Assembly: GCF_003501885.1 (NCBI RefSeq)
Contig: NZ_QWFA01000012.1
Span: 1-57,609 of the forward strand
DNA: 57,609 bases
Direction of reading: 5' to 3'
Origin: Streptomyces globisporus
Lineage (GTDB): Bacteria; Actinomycetota; Actinomycetes; Streptomycetales; Streptomycetaceae
How positions within the stretch are numbered: position 1 is the first letter of the stretch; each line of letters starts with the position of its first letter. Below the pieces are notes generated by a model, which saw nothing but the letters and a program-made list of their open reading frames with translations, was not told where the DNA came from and made no database searches. Of the stretch, positions 42,100 through 50,960 are shown in pieces. The position numbers and the translations under genes are program-made.

Positions 42100-43011
42100 A
42101 TGACCGATCTGGTCATCCGCGCGCTCACGCCGAGCGACGCCGCACTCTTCACCACGTTCCAGGACAGCCCCTTCGTCGGCCGGGCCGCCTTCGGCCAGCA
42201 CTACACCTCGACCGCCGACGGCGGCGAGTACCGCCCCGACTGGTCGTGGGTCGCCCTGCGCGACGGCAAGGTGGTCGCCAGAGCCGCCTGGTGGGGCGGG
42301 CCCGGGGACACCGAGCCCGTCGTGCTCAACTGGTTCGACTTCGCGGACGGGGAGGCGGAGGCGGGCGCCGAACTCCTGCGCCGCGCCCCGTTCGACAAGG
42401 AGTACGAGCTGATCGCGCCCGCCGGCTGGCGGGACGACCCGGCGGCGCGGGCCGCCGTCGAGGAGCGGGTCGCCGCCGCGACGGCGGCCGGGATGAAGCC
42501 GCTGGTCGAGCGCTACCGCTACCGCTGGACCCCCGGCTGCCCGCTGCCCGAGCGAACGGGCCGGCTCACCTACCGCCCGGAGCCGGACGACGAGGTCATC
42601 CTCGATGTGCTGCGCCGGGTGCACTCGTCCACGCTGGACGCCCACGCCCGCAAGGCCATCGAGGGCCCCGGCGGTCTGGAGGCGGCGGCGCGCGAGGAGT
42701 TGGAGTTCTTCCACTGGTGCCCCTCGCCGAGGGAGTGGTGGCGCCTCGCGTACACCCCGGACGGGGAGGTGGCGGGCATCCAGGTGCCCGCGCACAACCC
42801 GTCGGGGCCCTGCGTCGGCTTCATCGGGGTCGTGCCCGAGGCGCGCGGACACGGGTACGGCTACGACCTGCTGGTGGAGTGCACGCGCTTCCTGGTCGAG
42901 CAGGGCGCCGAGTTCGTCGCGGGAGCGACGGACCAGGGGAACGCGCCGATGGCCGCCGCGTTCGCCCGTGCCGGATACCCCGTCACCCAGGAGTGGGTCC
43001 ATCTGGCGTGA
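42100..43011 (+). CDS. GNAT acetyltransferase, paralogue of the 40881 gene
   Basis: 303 residues. The C-terminal acetyl-CoA region CVGFIGVVPEARGHGYGYDL (ARGHGYG) and DQGNAPMAAAFARAGYPV are canonical. The N-terminal half parallels the upstream paralogue (SWVALRDGKVVARAAWWGG, EPVVLNWFDF), so a tandem duplication is likely. The 3' end overlaps the convergent fucosidase gene by 29 bases. It follows the 28-codon leader. The substrate is unknown; an antibiotic-modifying role is possible given the leader but is not shown. Confidence 0.88.
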   Translation: MTDLVIRALTPSDAALFTTFQDSPFVGRAAFGQHYTSTADGGEYRPDWSWVALRDGKVVARAAWWGGPGDTEPVVLNWFDFADGEAEAGAELLRRAPFDKEYELIAPAGWRDDPAARAAVEERVAAATAAGMKPLVERYRYRWTPGCPLPERTGRLTYRPEPDDEVILDVLRRVHSSTLDAHARKAIEGPGGLEAAAREELEFFHWCPSPREWWRLAYTPDGEVAGIQVPAHNPSGPCVGFIGVVPEARGHGYGYDLLVECTRFLVEQGAEFVAGATDQGNAPMAAAFARAGYPVTQEWVHLA

Positions 43012-44131
43012 GGGCCCCGGCCCCCTCGGCCAGCCACTCCAGGCGGAGCAGCTGCTCGGCGGGGATCGTCGCGTCCTCGCCGCGTGGCCCCACGTTGAGC
43101 AGGACGTTGCCGCCGTCGGCCGCCGTGTCGCGGACCAGTGAGGTCAGCGTCGCGCGGTCGATGAAGGCGTCGGGGCCGGAGTTGCGGTTGTAGCCGAAGC
43201 TGTGGTCGACGCCCCGGGTGATCTCGTACGGGTCGGAGCCCTCGTAGCGGGCGTACTCCGGCGTACGGAAGTCGAAGACGGGCGGTGTGCGCGGGACGAA
43301 GCCCTCGCCCTGCGCCACCGTCCGGCGGTCCCACCAGTTGTACAGCGCCTTCGCGCCCGGCAGGCCCAGCCCTCGCCAGTGCGGTGCGTAGGGCAGCAGA
43401 CGGTCGTTGACGACGCCGTGCGGGACGGTGAAGCGGTAGAAGTCGACCAGCGAGCGGATCTCGTCGGCGGAGGCGGGCCAGGCGATGTCGTTCCAGAGGA
43501 TGTCGGGCCGGTAGCGGCGGATCAGCTCCCGCAGCTGCGCGTCGGCGTAGGCGGGGTAGCGTCCGCGCGGGACGGCGGAGAACATGTCGGCCGCCGTGCC
43601 GATGGGCCGGTCGTCGAAGGTCCAGTCGAGCCCGCCGGAGTAGTAGACGCCGAAGCGCAGGCCCTCGGCCCGTACGGCTTCCGCGAACTCGCCGACCACG
43701 TCCCGGGTGGTGTGCCAGCCGGTGCGGTGCGGGTTCTCCGTTTCGGAGGGCCAGAGGCAGAACCCGTCGTGGTGCTTGGTGACCAGGACCGCGTATCCGG
43801 CCCCCGCCTCACGGAAGGACCGGGCCCAGGCGGCCGGGTCCCAGCCGGCGAGCCCGTCCTCGAAGTCGCGGCCGAAGTCGGAGTAGGGGCGCGTCCCGTA
43901 GGTGGCGCGGTGGTGGGCGGCGACCGGGGAGCCGGGGAAGCGGAGCGCGTTCTCGTACCACTCCGCGTACGAGGTCCAGCCCAGCGGAGCACGCCGGCCC
44001 GCCGCCGGGAGTTCGGCGGCGGGGACGTAGGGCGGGGCCCAGCCGGGGACGGATGCGGGTGTCCAGTGAACGAAGATCCCCAGCCGGGTCCGGGACCACC
44101 ATGAAGCGACCATGGCGGGAGTATTGATCAT
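42983..44131 (-). CDS. alpha-L-fucosidase (GH29-like)
   Basis: 382 residues. The start ATG 44131 overlaps the beta-glucosidase stop (ATGA). The family features are WWSRTRLGIFVHWTPASVPG, the TKHHDGFCLWPSETENPHRT block, FGVYYSGGLDWTF and the nucleophile region ELIRRYRPDILWNDI with Asp. The C-terminal GGNVLLNVGPRGEDATIP is diagnostic of GH29. It lacks a signal peptide and a carbohydrate-binding module, so it should act in the cytoplasm on imported oligosaccharides. It ends 29 bases inside the convergent GNAT gene. Confidence 0.9.
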   Translation of the reverse strand: MINTPAMVASWWSRTRLGIFVHWTPASVPGWAPPYVPAAELPAAGRRAPLGWTSYAEWYENALRFPGSPVAAHHRATYGTRPYSDFGRDFEDGLAGWDPAAWARSFREAGAGYAVLVTKHHDGFCLWPSETENPHRTGWHTTRDVVGEFAEAVRAEGLRFGVYYSGGLDWTFDDRPIGTAADMFSAVPRGRYPAYADAQLRELIRRYRPDILWNDIAWPASADEIRSLVDFYRFTVPHGVVNDRLLPYAPHWRGLGLPGAKALYNWWDRRTVAQGEGFVPRTPPVFDFRTPEYARYEGSDPYEITRGVDHSFGYNRNSGPDAFIDRATLTSLVRDTAADGGNVLLNVGPRGEDATIPAEQLLRLEWLAEGAGALTPDGPTPG

Positions 44132-45549
44132 TCGGGCGGTGCCGCGTAAGCCCCCTCGACCGCCGGGTTCCGCTCCTGGGCCACCCGGGACTCCTGTGCG
44201 CTCTGTGTCTTCTGTGCGCGGATCAGGTCGCGGTACCAGGCGTACGAGGCCTTCGGCGTACGGGTCAGGGTCTCGTAGTCGATGTGTACCAGGCCGAACC
44301 GCTGCGATGCCCCTTCCGTCCACTCCACGTTGTCGGTCAGCGACCAGGTGAAGTAGCCGCGTATGTCCACCCCGGCGTCCATCGCCGTGCGCAGGGCGGT
44401 GAGGTGGCTCTCCAGGTAGGCGATGCGGCGGTCGTCGGCGTGGGGTTCCTCCAGGGCGCAGCCGTTCTCCGTGACGTAGAGCGGCGGGAGGCGGTCACCG
44501 TAGCGGGTGTGCAGGGTGGTGACGATCTCGGTGAGGCCCTCGGGGACGACGGGCCAGCCGAAGCCGGTCTTCTCGTACCCCTCGATCTCCCGTATACCGA
44601 AGGGGAGTTCGGCGGGCATGGTGAAGCCGGAGAAGGTCTCCAGGGCCTCCGGGCGGGGTGCGCCGACGAGGGTCGGGTTGTAGTAGTTGATCCCGTACCA
44701 GTCGAGCGGGGTGGAGATGACCTTCAGGTCCTCGGCGACCGGGCCAGGCATCAGGGCGGCGAGGTTCTCGTCCGGGTAGCGGCAGGTGAGGACGGGGTCG
44801 GCGAAGAGCCAGTTGGTGAGCGTGTCGTACAGCTCCGCGCCGAAGCGGTCCTCGTCGCTGTCCCCGGCCGTCCAGACCGGGGCGTGCGAGAAGGCGGCGC
44901 CGATGTTGTCCGCGCCCGCCGCGCGCAGGGCGCGGACGGCGAGGCCGTGGGCGAGGAGCTGGTGGTGGGCGGCGGGCAGGGCGTCGAAGAGGAGGGTGCG
45001 GCCGGGGGCGTGCTCGCCGAGGGCGTAGCCGAGGAGGGTGACCTCCGCGGGTTCGTTGATCGTGATCCACATGGGGACCCGGTCGGCGAGGCGTTCGGCG
45101 ACGATGCCCGCGTATTCGGCGAAGCGGTAGGCGGTGTCCCGGTCGAGCCAGCCGCCCGCCTCCTCCAGCGGGAGCGGGGTGTCCCAGTGGTAGAGGGTCG
45201 GGGCGGGGGTGATGCCGTGGGCGCACAGCTCGTCGACGAGCCGGTCGTAGAAGTCGAGCCCGTCGGCGTTGACCGCCCCGCTGCCTCCGGGCACCACGCG
45301 GGGCCAGCTGACGGAGAATCGGAAGGCGTCGGCGCCGAGCCCGGCGAGCAGGGCGACGTCCTCGCGGTAGCGGGCATGGAAGCCGGTGCCCCGGGTGGTG
45401 TCGGTGCCGTCCTTGATCCGGCCGGGCAGCGCGGCGAAGGCGTCCCAGCCCGAGGGGCCCTTGCCGTCCGCGTCCACCGCCCCCTCGGTCTGGAACGCGG
45501 AGGCGGAGGCTCCCCAGAGGAAGCCGGGCGGGAAGATCGGCAGGGACAT
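44128..45549 (-). CDS. GH1 beta-glucosidase
   Basis: 473 residues from ATG 45549, with GGAGG about six bases upstream. The N-terminal FPPGFLWGASASAFQTEGA is the classical GH1 start. The acid/base Glu is in TINEPAEV and the nucleophile Glu is in YVTENGCAL; WYGINYYNP and TWSLTDNVEWTEG complete the substrate pocket. There is no signal peptide, so it hydrolyses imported beta-glucosides such as cellobiose. It is coupled to the fucosidase, and both are divergent from treZ, separated by about 170 bases. No LacI-type regulator is adjacent. Confidence 0.93.
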   Translation of the reverse strand: MSLPIFPPGFLWGASASAFQTEGAVDADGKGPSGWDAFAALPGRIKDGTDTTRGTGFHARYREDVALLAGLGADAFRFSVSWPRVVPGGSGAVNADGLDFYDRLVDELCAHGITPAPTLYHWDTPLPLEEAGGWLDRDTAYRFAEYAGIVAERLADRVPMWITINEPAEVTLLGYALGEHAPGRTLLFDALPAAHHQLLAHGLAVRALRAAGADNIGAAFSHAPVWTAGDSDEDRFGAELYDTLTNWLFADPVLTCRYPDENLAALMPGPVAEDLKVISTPLDWYGINYYNPTLVGAPRPEALETFSGFTMPAELPFGIREIEGYEKTGFGWPVVPEGLTEIVTTLHTRYGDRLPPLYVTENGCALEEPHADDRRIAYLESHLTALRTAMDAGVDIRGYFTWSLTDNVEWTEGASQRFGLVHIDYETLTRTPKASYAWYRDLIRAQKTQSAQESRVAQERNPAVEGAYAAPPE

Positions 45550-45719
45550 CGCGGCCTCCAGCAGCCGTACGTGGGAATCCGTATGAGCGGGCGCCTCGCC
45601 GGGCAATGATCAGGACCAGACCTTAATCGCCGGTGGCGGGCGGCAACAGAGCCTGTCGCGAGGATCGTGGAGCCCGTCCCGGGCGACCGCGCGCCCCGCC
45701 CAGGGACGAGGAGTGGTGG

Positions 45720-47480
45720 ATGCAGTTCGAGGTGTGGGCCCCCGACGCGGACTCGGTCGTCCTGGAGGCGGCGGACATCCGGTCCCCGATGGAGCGTGAC
45801 GCGGAGCGCGAGGGGTGGTGGACGGCGGAGGCCGAGGCCGCGGACGGGGACCGGTACGGCTTCCGGGTGGACGACGGACCCCTGCTGCCGGACCCCCGTT
45901 CGCGGCGGCAGCCGGACGGGCCCGACGGCCCGAGCGCGGTCGTCGACCAGGAGGCGTACGCCTGGCGCAGCGGGTGGGCGGGGCGGCGGCTCAACCGGGC
46001 CGTGCTGTACGAGCTGCACGTGGGGACGTACACCCCGGAGGGCACCTTCGACGCGGCGGCGGCCCGGCTGGGCCATCTGGCGGAGCTGGGGGTCACCCAT
46101 GTGTCGCTGATGCCGGTGTGCCCGTTCCCGGGGGTCAACGGCTGGGGGTACGAGGGCGTCTCGCTGTGGGCGGTGCATGAGCCGTACGGCGGACCCGAGG
46201 GGCTGAAACGCTTCGTCGACACGGCTCACGAGCTGGGTCTCGGGGTGGTGCTGGACGTCGTCCACAACCACCTGGGCCCCTCCGGCAACCACCTCCCCGC
46301 CTTCGGCCCGTACTTCACCGACACTCACCACACCCCGTGGGGCGCGGCGGTCAATCTGGACGCGCCGGGCTCGGACGAGGTGCGGGCGTTCCTGCTGGGC
46401 AGCGCCCTGGCCTGGCTGCGCGACTACCGGCTGGACGGGCTGCGGCTCGACGCGGTGCACGCCCTGGCCGACACCCGGGCGCTGACGTTCCTGGAGGAGC
46501 TGTCGGCGGCGGTCGACACGCTGGCGGTGGAGCTGGGGCGGCCGCTCGGCCTGATCGCCGAGTCCGACCTCTGCGATCCGCGCACCACGACCCCGCGCCC
46601 GGCGGGCGGCCTCGGGCTGCACGCCCAGTGGAACGACGACTTCCACCATGCCCTGCACACCGCGCTCACCGGTGAGTCCCAGGGCTACTACGCCGACTTC
46701 GCCCGGGCCCCGCTGGCCGCCCTCGCCAAGACCGTGACATCGGCGTTCTTCCACAACGGGACGTGGTCCAGCTTCCGGGGCCGGAGCCACGGCCGCCCGG
46801 TCGACGTGTCCCGCACGCCGGCGCATCGCTTCGTCGGGTACGCGCAGACGCACGACCAGATCGGCAACCGGGCGCTGGGCGACCGGCTGGCCTCCTCCCT
46901 CTCCCCCGGCCTCCAGGCGTGCGCCGCCGCGCTCGTACTGACAGGCCCCTTCACCCCGATGCTGTTCATGGGCGAGGAGTGGGGGGCGCGCACCCCTTGG
47001 CAGTTCTTCACCGACCACACGGACCCGGAGCTGGCCGAGGCCGTACGCAACGGCAGGCGGCGGGAGTTCGGGGCGCACGGCTGGGCGGAGGAGGAGATCC
47101 CCGACCCGCAGGACCCGGCGACCCGGGACCGGTCCTGCCTCGACTGGTCCGATCCGGAGCGCGAACCGCACGCACGCCTGCTCACCTGGTACCGCGAACT
47201 GATCGCGCTGCGGCGGACGTTGCCCGATCTGCACGACCCCGATCTGGCGTCGGTGAAGACCGCGTTCGACGAGGACGCGCGGTGGTTCGCCTACCGCAGG
47301 GGGGACCTGCGGGTCGTGGTGAACCTGGCGGACAAGCCCGCCGCGATCCCGCTCGGCCTCGGACGCCACCGCCGTTCCGGGGGGCGGGTGCTGGCGGCCT
47401 GGGAGCCGGTCGAGCCGCCGGGGCCGGACGGGGTGCTGCATCTGCCGCCGGAGTCCTGTGTGGTCCTCGCGGACGACTGA
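45720..47480 (+). CDS. treZ: maltooligosyl trehalose trehalohydrolase
   Basis: 586 residues from ATG 45720 (MQFEVWAPDADSVVLEAADI), with GAGGAG upstream; earlier in-frame codons encode an Arg/Pro-rich non-family segment. It cleaves trehalose off TreY products. The N-terminal CBM48-like domain is followed by the barrel: the nucleophile Asp in DGLRLDAVHALAD, acid/base Glu in LIAESDLCDP, Asp in AQTHDQIGN and FMGEEWGARTPWQFFTDH. TreX (glgX) and TreY lie 9.5-14 kb upstream on the same strand; treZ is separated from them by seemingly unrelated genes. Confidence 0.94.
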   Translation: MQFEVWAPDADSVVLEAADIRSPMERDAEREGWWTAEAEAADGDRYGFRVDDGPLLPDPRSRRQPDGPDGPSAVVDQEAYAWRSGWAGRRLNRAVLYELHVGTYTPEGTFDAAAARLGHLAELGVTHVSLMPVCPFPGVNGWGYEGVSLWAVHEPYGGPEGLKRFVDTAHELGLGVVLDVVHNHLGPSGNHLPAFGPYFTDTHHTPWGAAVNLDAPGSDEVRAFLLGSALAWLRDYRLDGLRLDAVHALADTRALTFLEELSAAVDTLAVELGRPLGLIAESDLCDPRTTTPRPAGGLGLHAQWNDDFHHALHTALTGESQGYYADFARAPLAALAKTVTSAFFHNGTWSSFRGRSHGRPVDVSRTPAHRFVGYAQTHDQIGNRALGDRLASSLSPGLQACAAALVLTGPFTPMLFMGEEWGARTPWQFFTDHTDPELAEAVRNGRRREFGAHGWAEEEIPDPQDPATRDRSCLDWSDPEREPHARLLTWYRELIALRRTLPDLHDPDLASVKTAFDEDARWFAYRRGDLRVVVNLADKPAAIPLGLGRHRRSGGRVLAAWEPVEPPGPDGVLHLPPESCVVLADD

Positions 47481-47508
47481 ACGCCCTTGAACTCCCTTAC
47501 AGGCGGGC

Positions 47509-48657
47509 CTACTCCACGACAACGAGTTCACGGGCGGTGGCATTGAGGCGCCGCCCGCCGTCCTCGGTCACCGCCACGATGTCCTCGATCCGGACCCCGA
47601 AGCGGCCGGGGAGGTAGATGCCCGGCTCCACGGAGAAGCACATGCCGGGGACGAGCGGCTGCTCCTCGCCCTCGATCATGTAGGGCGGCTCGTGGGTGGT
47701 GACACCGATGCCGTGGCCGGTGCGGTGGATGAACCGGTCGCCGTAGCCGAACTCGGTGATGACCGCGCGGGCGGCCCGGTCGATCTCCTGGCAGGCGACG
47801 CCGGGCCGGACGGCGGCGCAGCCCGCCTGCTGGGCCTCTCGGACGATGTCGTGCACCCGCTGCTCCTCGGCGGTGGGCTCGCCGACATGGACCGTCCGGG
47901 AGGTGTCGGAGCCGTAACCGTGCTTCAGGCCGCCGAAGTCGAGGACGACCATGTCGCCGCGCTCGATGGTGCGTTCACCCGCCTCGTGGTGCGGGTTCGC
48001 CCCGTTGGGGCCGGATCCCACGACAGTGAAGTCCACCTGGGAGTGTCCGAACTCCCGCAGCAGCGCGGCGAGATCCATGGCCACGTCGACCTCCCGGCGG
48101 CCGGAGAAGCGCACCTTGAGGATCTCCTCGTACGTGGCGTCGGCGGCGGCCCCGGCGGCGGCGAGCCGTTCCAGCTCGGCAGCGTCCTTGACCGCGCGGA
48201 GCATCGGCAGGGCTTCGGTGAGCGCGGTGTAGGAGGTGCCGGGCAACTGCCGCTGGAGGCCCAGCAGATGCATCGCCCAGGCGTTGTCGCTGACGCCGAA
48301 GCGGCCCTGGGTCTCCAGCAGCGGGGCGGTCACCTCGTACGGGTCCTTGCCGTCGGTCCAGTCCCGCAGGGTCAGCGCGGGCGCCCCGGTGGCGGCGGCC
48401 GCGTCGGGGGCCTCCAGGGTCGGGACCACCAGGACCGGGTCATGGCCGGCCCGCAGCACGAGGAGGGTGAGGCGCTCGGTGCTCACGGGGCGGTAGCCGG
48501 TGAGGTGGACGAGGTCGGGGCCCGGCGCGACGATCACCCCGGCGAGCCCGGCCTCGGCGGCGGACTCGGCGGCCCGCGCCATCCGGGCCCGGTAGTCGTC
48601 GGCGGTGAAGGGCGGGGGCGGAGCGGACTGCTGGGCGAACGGGCTCGGGCTCGACAT
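47509..48657 (-). CDS. M24B family Xaa-Pro aminopeptidase/dipeptidase
   Basis: 382 residues from ATG 48657, with AGGAGG five bases upstream. It has the N-terminal creatinase-like domain and the pita-bread catalytic domain with the five metal ligands visible: Asp in VVLDFGG, Asp in GYGSDTSRTV, His in GHGIGVTTHE, Glu in FSVEPGIY and Glu in VRIEDIV. It removes N-terminal residues ahead of Pro or cleaves Xaa-Pro dipeptides in the cytoplasm. It is convergent with treZ with 28 bases between. Confidence 0.93.
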   Translation of the reverse strand: MSSPSPFAQQSAPPPPFTADDYRARMARAAESAAEAGLAGVIVAPGPDLVHLTGYRPVSTERLTLLVLRAGHDPVLVVPTLEAPDAAAATGAPALTLRDWTDGKDPYEVTAPLLETQGRFGVSDNAWAMHLLGLQRQLPGTSYTALTEALPMLRAVKDAAELERLAAAGAAADATYEEILKVRFSGRREVDVAMDLAALLREFGHSQVDFTVVGSGPNGANPHHEAGERTIERGDMVVLDFGGLKHGYGSDTSRTVHVGEPTAEEQRVHDIVREAQQAGCAAVRPGVACQEIDRAARAVITEFGYGDRFIHRTGHGIGVTTHEPPYMIEGEEQPLVPGMCFSVEPGIYLPGRFGVRIEDIVAVTEDGGRRLNATARELVVVE

Positions 48658-48738
48658 CAGGACCTCCTGGCGGTGCGACACGGCACACAGCATCCTGCCC
48701 GCCGGGCGGGGCGTATGCGACCGGCTTCCGGCCGCGTG

Positions 48739-49422
48739 TCAGACATCGGCCGCCGCCGGTCGTCGCCCGTCGGGCAGCCGCACGATCAGGTCCGCCCGAT
48801 CGCGGCCCCGCTCCACCAGCCGGGCGTTCGTCTCGTCGGACCGGGCCACCCACTCCTCCGCGTCACGCCGGAGCCTGCCGTGGTGCACATGCCGGTCGAC
48901 AAGTCGACGTACTCGCACCTCCGGGTCGAGATCCAGGAACCACACCTCGTCCAGCAGCCCGCGCACCGGGGCCCAGGGCCCGTCGTCGAGCAGCAGGTAG
49001 TTGCCCTCGGTGACGACGAGGGGGACGTCCGGCGGGACGGGCAGCGACCCCGCGACCGGCTCCTCCAGGGACCGGTCGAAGGCCGGGGCGTAGACCGCGT
49101 GCACCGGGTCCGGCGTCCGCAGCCGTCGCAGCAGCGCCGCGTACCCGGCCGCGTCGAAGGTGTCGGGCGCGCCCTTGCGGTCGGCGCGGCCGAGGCGGTC
49201 CAGCTCGGCGGCGGCCAGATGGAAGCCGTCCATCGGGACGAGGGCGGCGCGTCCGTCCAGGGCCGCGACCAGCCGGTCCGCCAGAGTGGACTTCCCGGCC
49301 CCGGGCGGGCCCGCGATCCCGAGGATGCGCCGCTGTCCGGTGTCCGCGAGGGCGCTGGCCCGGTCGTTCAGCGCGGCCCGGCCGGCGGTGCTCGTAGCGT
49401 CCACGAAGTCCATGCGGCGCAT
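48739..49422 (-). CDS. P-loop nucleoside/nucleotide kinase-like protein
   Basis: 227 residues; ATG 49422, or the ATG 49413 in frame. Walker A is GIAGPPGAGKST, followed by VPMDGFHLAAAELDRLGRAD and the EGNYLLLDDGPW strand with Asp, as in the uridine kinase/pantothenate kinase-like superfamily (YggC/FrcK type). The substrate is unknown: candidates are a nucleoside, fructose or a pantothenate-like compound. The VOC gene is divergent, with about 90 bases between. The region at 49451-49468 contains GTTACGTATAAC, a possible regulator site. Confidence 0.85.
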   Translation of the reverse strand: MRRMDFVDATSTAGRAALNDRASALADTGQRRILGIAGPPGAGKSTLADRLVAALDGRAALVPMDGFHLAAAELDRLGRADRKGAPDTFDAAGYAALLRRLRTPDPVHAVYAPAFDRSLEEPVAGSLPVPPDVPLVVTEGNYLLLDDGPWAPVRGLLDEVWFLDLDPEVRVRRLVDRHVHHGRLRRDAEEWVARSDETNARLVERGRDRADLIVRLPDGRRPAAADV

Positions 49423-49514
49423 TGTGCCCGGCGGCCGGGGACCGAAGCGCTAGTGTTACGTATAACGTCACCGCACCCGACCCCTCGCCGCCGTAGAGCT
49501 TCCGAAAGGCCCCC

Positions 49515-49907
49515 ATGTCCCACATCCCCCTGGTCACCCTGGTCGTCCGCGACTACGACGAGGCGCTCGTGTTCTACCGCGACGCGCTCGGCTTCGAACT
49601 GGTGGAGGACACCGACCGGGGCGACGGCACCCGCTGGGTGGTGGTGCGCCCGCGCGGGGCGGCGGACGGCACGGGGCTGCTACTGGCCCGCGCGAAGGAT
49701 GCGGCGCAGGCCGGGGCCGTCGGCGCGCAGACGGGCGGCCGGGTCGGCTTCTTCCTGCACACCGAGGACTTCGCGGCCGACCACGAGCGGATGCGCGCGG
49801 CCGGGGTGCACTTCCTGGAGGAGCCGCGCCACGAGACGTACGGCTCGGTCGCGGTCTTCGAGGACCTGTACGGCAACCGGTGGGATCTGCTCCAGCCGGC
49901 CGGCTGA
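49515..49907 (+). CDS. VOC (glyoxalase/bleomycin-resistance fold) family protein
   Basis: 130 residues. The two beta-alpha-beta-beta-beta units are clear: IPLVTLVVRDYDEALVFYRD, LGFELVEDT, then VGFFLHTEDFAADHERMRAA and SVAVFEDLYGNRWDLLQP. The His and Glu metal positions are not all conserved, so it could be a metal-free binding protein as well as a glyoxalase. No neighbouring gene tells its substrate. It is divergent from the kinase and convergent with the GntR-TetR regulator. Confidence 0.88.
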   Translation: MSHIPLVTLVVRDYDEALVFYRDALGFELVEDTDRGDGTRWVVVRPRGAADGTGLLLARAKDAAQAGAVGAQTGGRVGFFLHTEDFAADHERMRAAGVHFLEEPRHETYGSVAVFEDLYGNRWDLLQPAG

Positions 49908-49932
49908 ACCCGTGGCGAGCGCGCCCTGACGG

Positions 49933-50844
49933 TCATCGGCTTCCGGACCGCTCGATGAGCGAGGCGACTCCGTCCAGCAGCCGGGCGAGCCCGAATGCGA
50001 AGAGTGTGTCGAGTTCGAGGTCGAACTCCTCCTCGCCGAAGAGGGCGAACAGGGTCGGGTAGCCCCCACCGGTCTGGATCTGTTCCAGCCGCGCTTCGTT
50101 GGAGGCCAGCCACTCGTCGGGGGTCATGCCGGTGTCCTGGCGCGCCTGCGCCTCCAGCTCGACGGCCGCGGCGACGCCCTGGGCGTACCCGAGGAGAGCG
50201 AGGTGGACGTGGATGGTCTGCGTCGGTGTCAGCCCCAGGCCGTTCAGGGCGCTGAGGACCCGCTCGGTGTACCGCATCGCGTGGGGCGAGGCCATCGGCC
50301 GGGTGAGGGCTGCGGTGGCCCGGGCCAGCCAGGTGTGGCGCTGGTAGCGGGTCCACAACCACCGCGCCTCCCGCTCCAGTTGCGCCCGCCAGCCGACGGG
50401 CCGGGGCCCCGGCGGTTCTCCGTCGAAGACCGCCTCCGACATCAGCCGTACCAGCTCGCCCCTGTTCGGGACGTGGCGGTAGAGCGCCATGGTGGAGACG
50501 CCGAAGTCGGTGGCGACCCTCCGCATGGAGAGCGCCGCGAGTCCTTCGGCGTCGGCGAGAGCGATCGCCGCGCGGATGACGCGGTCCCGGGTGAGCCCGC
50601 GCCGGGGAGCCGTGTCCCGTTCGCGTCCCGATACGGCGACCACGGTGCCGACGCCGGGCACGGCCCGCACGAGACCGTCCTGCTGCAGGGCGGCGAGCGC
50701 CTTCGTCGCGGTCGCCATGGCGACGCCCCAGTCCTGGGTGATACGCCGGGTGGAGGGGACGCGGGCGCCGGGCGCCAGCTCGCCCGAGGCGATCCGCCGG
50801 CGGATGTCGCCGGCGATGCGGAGGTAGGGCGGTTCCATGACCAT
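49933..50844 (-). CDS. chimeric GntR-TetR transcriptional regulator
   Basis: 303 residues from ATG 50844, or ATG 50838. Residues 1-75 form a GntR-type winged helix (YLRIAGDIRRRIASGELAPG, VPSTRRITQDWGVAMATATK, LQQDGLVRAVPGVGTVVAVS). A TetR-type helix-turn-helix follows (VIRAAIALADAEGLAALSMR, ATDFGVSTMALYRHVPNRGE), then the TetR C-terminal ligand domain. Two DNA-binding domains on one chain are unusual. It is divergent from an MFS pump, and two perfect inverted operator copies lie between. The -10 TACAGT sits six bases before the ATG, so the mRNA is probably leaderless. Confidence 0.88.
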   Translation of the reverse strand: MVMEPPYLRIAGDIRRRIASGELAPGARVPSTRRITQDWGVAMATATKALAALQQDGLVRAVPGVGTVVAVSGRERDTAPRRGLTRDRVIRAAIALADAEGLAALSMRRVATDFGVSTMALYRHVPNRGELVRLMSEAVFDGEPPGPRPVGWRAQLEREARWLWTRYQRHTWLARATAALTRPMASPHAMRYTERVLSALNGLGLTPTQTIHVHLALLGYAQGVAAAVELEAQARQDTGMTPDEWLASNEARLEQIQTGGGYPTLFALFGEEEFDLELDTLFAFGLARLLDGVASLIERSGSR

Positions 50845-50856
50845 GACCGCACTGTA

Positions 50857-50915
50857 CTAGTGCACTCGTCCGGCATTCGGGCTGCTGGAGACCCGGACAC
50901 AGCCGAGTGCACTAG
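50857..50915. promoter_or_regulatory. two inverted operator copies in divergent promoter region
   Basis: CTAGTGCACTCG (50857-50868) and CGAGTGCACTAG (50904-50915) are perfect 12-bp inverted copies with 35 bp between them. Each contains GTGCAC, itself palindromic. The first lies between the -10 TACAGT (50851-50856) of the regulator and its upstream region; the second overlaps a -10-like TAGGTT (50913-50918) of the pump gene. This suggests dimer binding at both sites by the adjacent regulator, with control of both promoters. Confidence 0.75.
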
Positions 50916-50960
50916 GTTCCTGTTTGCCGTGTACGCCCCGTGCCCCGTTCCCTGCCGTGC

